Below are positions 58,412-64,000 of a stretch of 64,000 nucleotides of DNA, in pieces. Under the pieces are notes generated by a model, which saw only the letters and a list, made by a program, of their open reading frames with translations, had not been told where the DNA came from and did not search any database. The translations under genes were made by a program, and so were the position numbers. The stretch spans positions 4,117,501 to 4,181,500 of the forward strand of contig NZ_CP159992.1 of NCBI RefSeq assembly GCF_040702995.1, written 5' to 3'. The stretch is from Paenibacillus sp. AN1007. Its GTDB lineage: Bacteria > Bacillota > Bacilli > Paenibacillales > Paenibacillaceae. Within the stretch, counting starts at the first letter, position 1. The number at the start of each line of letters is the position of its first letter.

Positions 58412-58957
58412 TTACTTGATAAACGTATTTTTTACACGAACCGACTTGAGGAGATACGGAATAAAAATACAGCATGTCAGCAGAGAGCGAACGATGAGGT
58501 TAAACGCAGGTGTCGCATCCAGCACATGTTCATCTCTTCCCACTTCGCTTTGAGCGATGAGAACCCAAGTCATCACACCGATGATCACATTCACGATGTA
58601 CTGCATAATCATAAACCGCGTGAACAGCCGCTTACGTCTATATAACAGAACAAGATTCACAATAACAATCGCCAGCAGCAGGATACTGCTGATAAAACCA
58701 AACCATAGCAGAGGACGAATGACCTCCGTATACAACTGTGGATCAACTCCGCGAATTGTTTCCCATCGTGCCGGGTCCATAATAACCGTAACACTTGTGA
58801 TATCCGAGAGTAAAAAAATCAATGAAGCCCAAAGACTAATTTGTATCAAAATTAACCATCCACCCAAACCAGAGATACCCGGAAGTTCAGGCCGCCCCCC
58901 TCTTTGGGCTGAAGACAGCTCTGCCTCTCTATCCAACTTGTCATCTCGACTATGCAT
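58412..58957 (-). CDS. DUF2569 family membrane protein
   Basis: A 181-residue protein with four membrane spans. ISGLGGWLILIQISLWASLIFLLSD near residue 30 is the DUF2569 signature (G-G-W-L). Spans follow at about 80-100, 115-135 and 155-172. Function unknown. ATG at 58957 follows AAGGAGGAATTT. Single gene. Confidence 0.85.
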   Translation of the reverse strand: MHSRDDKLDREAELSSAQRGGRPELPGISGLGGWLILIQISLWASLIFLLSDITSVTVIMDPARWETIRGVDPQLYTEVIRPLLWFGFISSILLLAIVIVNLVLLYRRKRLFTRFMIMQYIVNVIIGVMTWVLIAQSEVGRDEHVLDATPAFNLIVRSLLTCCIFIPYLLKSVRVKNTFIK

Positions 58958-59067
58958 AAATTCCTCCTTATACGATATGAAGCATCTATTATAACTTAAC
59001 ATCTGTGTGCTGTGGTATAAAAAGGAGAAATAGCCGCTGATCAGCAAATTCTATGAAATTATTTTTA

Positions 59068-60948
59068 TTATCGCTTTGCTCGTTTCATTACCGCCGCGAA
59101 CAACTCCGCAGCAGTACCACTCCCCGTCTTCAAGTAATGTTCAGCATCCGTATGATCAAAACCCATCCACACAACACTTGTCCATTCCCGCGTATAACCG
59201 GCAAACCAGATATCCCGGTTCGCTCCTTTGGGAGCATTCGGAATCGCTGCCTGTGTTGTGCCTGTTTTACCAGCCACTTTATTCTGAGGCAGCTGGGCAC
59301 GTTTGCCGGTCCCTTGGCTGACAACAAGCTGCAGCATCTGTGTCATCTCTTGTGCTGTTCGCTTCGTTATCACCTGTTTCTGTTCAGCACGATGCCTATA
59401 TATCAAGCTGCCCTGCGCATCTGTGATTTCACGTATGAAATGTGCCTGATTGTACCTGCCTTCATTGGCAAAAACGGCATAGGCCTGCGCCAGTTTCATT
59501 GGCGAAACTCCCTGATGCAGGCCCCCAAGGGCTGTGGACAGGTTCATATCTTCATCACTTAATTCAATCCCTAACTGCTGAGCAAATGCTTTTGCCTGTT
59601 TTAATCCCGTTTCATGGAGCAGCCATACCGCCGGAGCATTGATGGACTGCTGCAGCGCCTGGGACAAAGTGACCGAGCCTCTATACCGCCCTCCCACATT
59701 GCCAGGCTGATAACTGCCGTAACGTTTGGGCTGGTCGGGCAGCATACTTTCCGGTTGAAATCGTCCTGATTCTAAAGCAGGCCCGTAAGCAATGATCGGT
59801 TTGAACACCGACCCTGGCTGCCTTGCATCCATCAGAGCCCGATTCATATCTCCCTTCACAGGATTCCGTCCGCCCATTACCGCCTTCACTTCGCCGTTAT
59901 GCTGATCAAGGATAACCATACTGCCCTGAACCTGCTGATCCTCCCGATCATCCGGGAACCAAACAGACTCGGCAAATGTTTCTTCAATCGCTCGCTGAGC
60001 ACCTGCATTTAACCCCGTTTGGATCGTCCAGCCAGCGGAGCGAATCTCGGCCTCACTTTTACCTGTAAGAAGGGAGGCTTCCTGTATTACAGCATCTACT
60101 GCCGATGCGTAATCGGGCCCATCGGGACGAGCCGATGTTTGGGCAGATGACAAGTTCCCCTTCTCAGCAAGAGGAGGTCTATACTCAACGGCAGCAGCCT
60201 CCTGCATCTGTTTGCTCGTAATCATCCCCTGTTCGTGCATCAGCGACAGGACTACACTGCGCCGTTCTGTGGAGAGAGCCTCGTCATCCACCGGATTGTA
60301 AATGGAAGGCCCTTTAGGAATTCCAGCAAGCGTAGCGATCTGCCACAGCTTCAGCTGATTCAGATCCTCCACCCCAAAGTAACGCCAGGCTGCCGCTTTG
60401 ACTCCGTACTGCTGCCGTCCCATGTAAATATGATTCAGGTACATTTCCAGAATCTCGTCTTTGGAATATTTCTTTTCCATCTCCATTGCAATGGATAACT
60501 CATTGAATTTACGAGTGATGGTCTTACTGCCATTCAGGTACAGATTTCTGGCCAGCTGCTGTGTGATCGAACTGCCGCCTTGGCTCCAGTCCATATGGAT
60601 CATGTTCTGCACTCCTGCCCTGCCAACACCAATAAGGTCAAGTCCGGCATGACGGTAGAAACGGCGATCCTCCACAGCCAAAAAAGCTTTTTTCAACATG
60701 TCCGGCATTTCATGCAGGCCTGCATACTCGGAATATCCTCGGTTCGGTGTAACCGTCCTCACAATTTCGCGGCCGGCTACATCCACAATTAATGTAGACG
60801 CAACCCGCTGCACGGCTTCCGGTTGATTCCGAATGACACTTTTGCCATACGAAAACAAATAGATATACATAATCACTAGCAGAACGGATGCAATGACAGC
60901 GACATCATAGAGTCGGTACATGGCGCGTTTTATTTTCAACCTCAACAT
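59068..60948 (-). CDS. Class A penicillin-binding protein (PBP1A-like)
   Basis: A 626-residue bifunctional cell-wall enzyme. A membrane anchor (about 12-34) is followed by the GT51 transglycosylase domain: FLAVEDRRFYRHAGLD near residue 89 (catalytic Glu in VEDRRF), GGSSITQQLARNLYLN and KRKFNELS-type helices. The transpeptidase domain has SxxK in QPGSVFKP near 378, SxN in SINAP near 433, and KTGTT near 562. ATG overlaps the stop of the kinase-less sensor gene by seven bases, so it is the last gene of an operon with the two-component system and is likely controlled by it. Confidence 0.93.
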   Translation of the reverse strand: MLRLKIKRAMYRLYDVAVIASVLLVIMYIYLFSYGKSVIRNQPEAVQRVASTLIVDVAGREIVRTVTPNRGYSEYAGLHEMPDMLKKAFLAVEDRRFYRHAGLDLIGVGRAGVQNMIHMDWSQGGSSITQQLARNLYLNGSKTITRKFNELSIAMEMEKKYSKDEILEMYLNHIYMGRQQYGVKAAAWRYFGVEDLNQLKLWQIATLAGIPKGPSIYNPVDDEALSTERRSVVLSLMHEQGMITSKQMQEAAAVEYRPPLAEKGNLSSAQTSARPDGPDYASAVDAVIQEASLLTGKSEAEIRSAGWTIQTGLNAGAQRAIEETFAESVWFPDDREDQQVQGSMVILDQHNGEVKAVMGGRNPVKGDMNRALMDARQPGSVFKPIIAYGPALESGRFQPESMLPDQPKRYGSYQPGNVGGRYRGSVTLSQALQQSINAPAVWLLHETGLKQAKAFAQQLGIELSDEDMNLSTALGGLHQGVSPMKLAQAYAVFANEGRYNQAHFIREITDAQGSLIYRHRAEQKQVITKRTAQEMTQMLQLVVSQGTGKRAQLPQNKVAGKTGTTQAAIPNAPKGANRDIWFAGYTREWTSVVWMGFDHTDAEHYLKTGSGTAAELFAAVMKRAKR

Positions 60949-61640
60949 TGCACTTCCTCTGACTTACCCTTGATCGAAGAGGTAACCTTATCTGCTTTTC
61001 TCTCGGATACCCCCAGCGCATGCTGGAGCAGGGCGGTCTGTTCATATGCTGCTCTCGCCCAGTGGCGCACTTCGGCGTCATGCCTGCCGGGTCCTTTCAG
61101 CAGCTCTTCCAAAGCTGACTGCACACCATATAGCGTTAGTTCAATCGGTAAGTCAATGCGTTCACTCCTGCTATGAGCCGGGGCATCCGTTATGTCTTCC
61201 ACATCATGCTTTTGCAAACGAGATAAATGAACCGCTCTCCCTTCCCGATCCGTGCGAGCTGCAATAGCGTTAATCTGGTCACTTAGCTGCCGAAGCTCAC
61301 CACTGCTCAAAACGCAAATGGGAGAAAGGCTCTGACCACTTGCAACCTCATGGGTTCCCCGAACAAGTTGTTGAAGATCCTCGGCTATTTTCTGAGAGCG
61401 AATCCAGAAAAACAAAACAAACAAACCTCCACCTGCAGCTAAAAGAAACGGCTTCTTCCCTATATGGTTGACGCACCAGTGTACCATCGCTGTAACCCAA
61501 ACGACTTCATGAAACATCAGACGATAAGCCAAGCTCATGATCTGATAGACAACAAAAAGAAGCACCGTGCTGAGAACCGCACTTGCTCCGCAAATGTATA
61601 TGTATTTCATTCTAACTGTGTTAAACCTTAAACTCATCAT
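60942..61640 (-). CDS. Kinase-less paralogue of the neighbouring sensor histidine kinase
   Basis: A 232-residue protein with two membrane spans and a HAMP-like region but no H-box or ATPase domain. Its first half parallels the kinase encoded just upstream: NTVRMKYIYICGASAVLSTVLL against NTVRWKFIYAFLLSGVLTAVIL, VNHIGKKPFLLAAGGGLFVLFF against VNHIGSVPLMIAVGIICFVLFF. The second half is helical with no known motif. I infer a duplicated sensor that lost its kinase and may modulate the true kinase or link it to the PBP. ATG at 61640 follows GAGGAGG. Confidence 0.75.
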   Translation of the reverse strand: MMSLRFNTVRMKYIYICGASAVLSTVLLFVVYQIMSLAYRLMFHEVVWVTAMVHWCVNHIGKKPFLLAAGGGLFVLFFWIRSQKIAEDLQQLVRGTHEVASGQSLSPICVLSSGELRQLSDQINAIAARTDREGRAVHLSRLQKHDVEDITDAPAHSRSERIDLPIELTLYGVQSALEELLKGPGRHDAEVRHWARAAYEQTALLQHALGVSERKADKVTSSIKGKSEEVQC

Positions 61641-61759
61641 CGGTATCCTCCTCAACCTGCTGACAAAGTGATAGAGGTAGCATACCGAATAGTTCTTAAA
61701 GAAGCATTGTTAACTTCTTATCAAATTCTTAATTTATGCCTATGCTGGATGTGAAACAA

Positions 61760-62893
61760 TCATTCTTCAAGAGCAGTAGGAGCAGGAGGAAGGATCATCG
61801 GAAAACGGGTAACAAAATCCGTTCGCCCGTTCTCGCTGTATGCAGCGATCCTGCCTTGATGCAGCTCAATCATCGATTTGGCAATTGCTAAACCAAGCCC
61901 TGTACCTCCGGTATCGCGGGAACGTGATTTATCCACACGATAGAAGCGCTCAAACAGATGCGGCAAATCCTGGGCCGGGATCGGATCTCCATAATTGCTA
62001 ATACGTACAACAGCCTCTTCATCCTCAAACGTAAGGCCAATCTCCATGACTTTACCCTTTGCACCATAACGGATAGCGTTGCTGAACAGGTTCTCGTAAG
62101 CTCGGACCAGCTCTCCCGCTGCAGCCTGAATCCATAGAGGCTTCTCACGTCCAACAATTCTATAAGTCATACCTGCATCTTCAAGCATCGGAGCAAATTC
62201 TTCGGCGAGCTGCATCAGGAACGGGTTCAGATTCAGCGGCGTTAATGATAATGGCAAGCCTCCACCACTCACTCGCGTATACTCAAACAAATCATCAATG
62301 AGTTTGCGGAGGGTCAAAGACTTCTCATAGGCGATGCTGACGTAATAACGCATTTCCAGTTCATCCTGATATCGATCCTTTTCAATGTATTCCAGAAATC
62401 CAAGAATGGAGGTTAGTGGTGTTCTTAGATCATGCGATATCCCGGTAATCAAATCATTCTTGGCAGCAACCGCACTGCGCTCTTCCTGAAGCGATCGCTG
62501 CAGCTTCTCGGCCATCTGATTGATGCTCGCAGCCACGACTCCGAACTCATCCGCGGTTTTCACTTCAATGCGATGTGACAATTCGCCTTTGGCTACTTCC
62601 TGAATACCCGCCGTGATCTCGTCCAGCACAACCATCACTTTGCGAGTGAACAGGAAAAAAAACAGCACAAAACAGATAATTCCTACAGCAATCATCAGAG
62701 GGACAGAGCCAATGTGATTCACGAGCCAGCGGACCGCTTGTCCCGGAATAGTATAGTTTGGATAGGGCTGGTTGGCCAGAATTGTCTCGCCGAGCTTGCC
62801 TGAGCCATACAAAATCACCGCAGTCAAAACGCCGCTTAACAGAAATGCATAAATAAACTTCCACCGGACCGTATTAATCAGTTTCGAATTCAT
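61760..62893 (-). CDS. Sensor histidine kinase (VanS-like)
   Basis: A 377-residue membrane kinase. Two spans (about 10-30 and 62-82) enclose a short outer loop, followed by HAMP (about 83-135), H-box ISHDLRTPLTSILGFLEYIEKD near 152, N-box NLFSNAIRYG near 265, G1 RISNYGDPIP and G2 GTGLGLAIAKSMIELHQG near 333. It should phosphorylate the response regulator encoded 46 bases upstream. The short outer loop suggests that it senses a lipid or membrane signal, as in VanS and similar kinases. Confidence 0.9.
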   Translation of the reverse strand: MNSKLINTVRWKFIYAFLLSGVLTAVILYGSGKLGETILANQPYPNYTIPGQAVRWLVNHIGSVPLMIAVGIICFVLFFFLFTRKVMVVLDEITAGIQEVAKGELSHRIEVKTADEFGVVAASINQMAEKLQRSLQEERSAVAAKNDLITGISHDLRTPLTSILGFLEYIEKDRYQDELEMRYYVSIAYEKSLTLRKLIDDLFEYTRVSGGGLPLSLTPLNLNPFLMQLAEEFAPMLEDAGMTYRIVGREKPLWIQAAAGELVRAYENLFSNAIRYGAKGKVMEIGLTFEDEEAVVRISNYGDPIPAQDLPHLFERFYRVDKSRSRDTGGTGLGLAIAKSMIELHQGRIAAYSENGRTDFVTRFPMILPPAPTALEE

Positions 62894-62939
62894 GGTAGAG
62901 ACTCCCTGCTTATTTCATTCAATCCGCTATACTATTATC

Positions 62940-63644
62940 TTACATCGGTTTGATCATCTTGTACCCGACACCCCATACCGTCTGAATAAATTTGGGATGT
63001 TTACTATCCTGCTCAATCTTCTCACGAAGTTTGCGAATATGCACCATGACCGTATTGTTCGACTCCATGAAATCTTCTTTCCACACTTGGCGGTAGATCT
63101 GCTCCATACTCAGGACCGATCCTTGATGACGAGCCAGCAGCTCCAGTACAGCGAATTCGCGAGGAGTCAGATGAATCTTTTCGTTATCTACCCACACTTC
63201 ATGTGTATCGGTATTAATAACCAGATCATCAATTACCCATTCATGCTCCTTGCTCTCTCTGCTTTCGTTAAACGTGTGGTACCTTCGAAGCTGGGACTTG
63301 GCCCGTGCTACTAATTCAAGCGGATTGAATGGCTTGGTTACATAATCATCGGCGCCAATGCTCAGTCCCGTTATTTTGTCAATGTCCGTACTTTTTGCGG
63401 ACAGCATAATAATCGGCATTTTCTGCTGCTCACGTATTTTCATACAAGCTTCAATTCCGTCCATATTCGGCATCATTACGTCAAGAATGATGAGGTCAAT
63501 CTTCTCCGTCTTAAGCAGCTGCAGCGCCTGCATCCCGTCATTCGCTGTAACAATTCGATATCCTTCATTAGCAAAATAAATCTCCATCAATTTAATAATG
63601 TCCTGCTCATCATCAACAAGCAGTATCGATGCTGGTTGTGCCAC
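62940..63644 (-). CDS. OmpR-family response regulator (VanR-like)
   Basis: A 234-residue response regulator. The receiver has ILLVDDEQDI near residue 7, phosphorylated Asp in ILDVMMPNMDG near 54 and KPF near 105. The winged helix (about 140-230) reads LTPREFAVLELLARHQGSVLSMEQIYRQVWKEDFMESNNTVMVHIRKLREKIE and ends WGVGYKM. It starts the envelope operon RR-HK-sensor paralogue-PBP, so control of cell-wall synthesis is likely. Confidence 0.92.
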   Translation of the reverse strand: MAQPASILLVDDEQDIIKLMEIYFANEGYRIVTANDGMQALQLLKTEKIDLIILDVMMPNMDGIEACMKIREQQKMPIIMLSAKSTDIDKITGLSIGADDYVTKPFNPLELVARAKSQLRRYHTFNESRESKEHEWVIDDLVINTDTHEVWVDNEKIHLTPREFAVLELLARHQGSVLSMEQIYRQVWKEDFMESNNTVMVHIRKLREKIEQDSKHPKFIQTVWGVGYKMIKPM

Positions 63645-63707
63645 GGCTTATTTCCTTTCTTCTTCACAAGTACTGCATGGGCTTAAACATCCACTCCTGC
63701 AGCAATC

Positions 63708-64000
63708 TTATCTGTTCACAGTATACCATCTTGGGATCACACTGCGAAAATCATCATGATCTTCACGCACACGTTCAATCTTCGTCATCATCTGATCCGT
63801 CTCGTCCGGCTTCACATTCTGAATCCACACTACAGAGGATACCAGTGCCATAGCCGTGTATAGCGAATACAAGTTCCAGAATTCTTCATCCGGATCATGT
63901 CCTTCAAAATAACCCTGTACCTGTCCAATCGAATAAGGAACACTGATCTCTGTGGCAAACAAACCCAGCTTCAGGAACTCATGTACAGGGTCCCCTTGAT
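63708..64000 (-). CDS. Aminoglycoside-phosphotransferase-like protein, C-terminal part
   Basis: The open frame continues to the window edge (97 residues seen). GDPVHEFLKLGLF resembles the brace after the catalytic loop of APH-family kinases (GDPxxDF), and FSVPYSIGQVQGYFEGHDPDEEFWNLYSLYTAMALVSSVVW is the C-terminal helical part of small-molecule kinases of that family. The N-terminus with the active site lies outside the window, so function is open. Confidence 0.7.
   Translation of the reverse strand, partial: QGDPVHEFLKLGLFATEISVPYSIGQVQGYFEGHDPDEEFWNLYSLYTAMALVSSVVWIQNVKPDETDQMMTKIERVREDHDDFRSVIPRWYTVNR

Overview
The window looks like a chromosome segment of a Paenibacillus-type spore-forming Bacillota. 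The right-hand two thirds encode typical chromosomal proteins: RecQ, a class 1 SpeD, YpsA, a split ThrE-like exporter, an ECF sigma/DUF4179 pair and a VanRS-like two-component system next to a class A PBP. Ribosome binding sites are strong (GGAGG) throughout. No rRNA, tRNA, CRISPR array or insertion sequence was seen.

Region 1 (1 to about 27.8 kb) is a large, visibly A+T-rich array of short, unrelated genes, nearly all on the minus strand. They include six GNAT acetyltransferases, two Nudix hydrolases, three small P-loop kinases, two serine beta-lactamase-fold hydrolases, a nucleotidyltransferase, a VOC protein, a SAM methyltransferase, an M23-like peptidase, DUF/SUKH-type proteins, two lipoproteins, a type I toxin-antitoxin, an AAA-AlbA_2 ATPase and a reverse transcriptase. 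Many are followed by a 75-120 bp imperfectly palindromic repeat. It begins TAACGTTCCTGTATTCA and ends near TGAATATTATGTTA on the plus strand, with one to three internal hairpin arms. The repeat always has the same orientation relative to the genes and has attC-like ends (RYYYAAC-like and GTTRRRY-like on the gene strand). The array ends at a tyrosine recombinase gene (26666-27775). An attI-like core and direct repeats lie just after its stop codon. The recombinase has all catalytic residues but lacks the extra segment that defines IntI integron integrases. I read this as a chromosomal integron-like cassette system with a non-canonical integrase. Repeats close to the recombinase are well conserved and distal ones are worn, as expected if new cassettes enter at the recombinase end.

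Region 2 (27.9-46.3 kb) is core-like. It holds a B12-dependent radical SAM gene with a frameshift, RecQ, a heterodimeric ABC exporter divergent from an AraC/GyrI-like regulator, and a glycan locus: a TPR-type glycosyltransferase 2, a methyltransferase, a nucleotide-sugar dehydrogenase, a PseB/CapD-type dehydratase, a putative rhamnosyltransferase and a divergent GT-D protein. Two copies of a 195-196 bp nested inverted-repeat element lie in intergenic regions about 10 kb apart.

Region 3 (46.3-64 kb) carries a hypothetical protein, an RluA-family pseudouridine synthase, YpsA, SpeD, a lone FlgB-like protein, a GNAT-Nudix fusion with an overlapping AraC gene, an ankyrin protein, an ECF sigma factor with its DUF4179 partner, an S66 peptidase, ThrE halves and a DUF2569 protein. 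It ends with a minus-strand cell-envelope operon: response regulator, histidine kinase, a kinase-less paralogue of that sensor, and a penicillin-binding protein. The tail of an aminoglycoside-phosphotransferase-like gene runs off the right edge.
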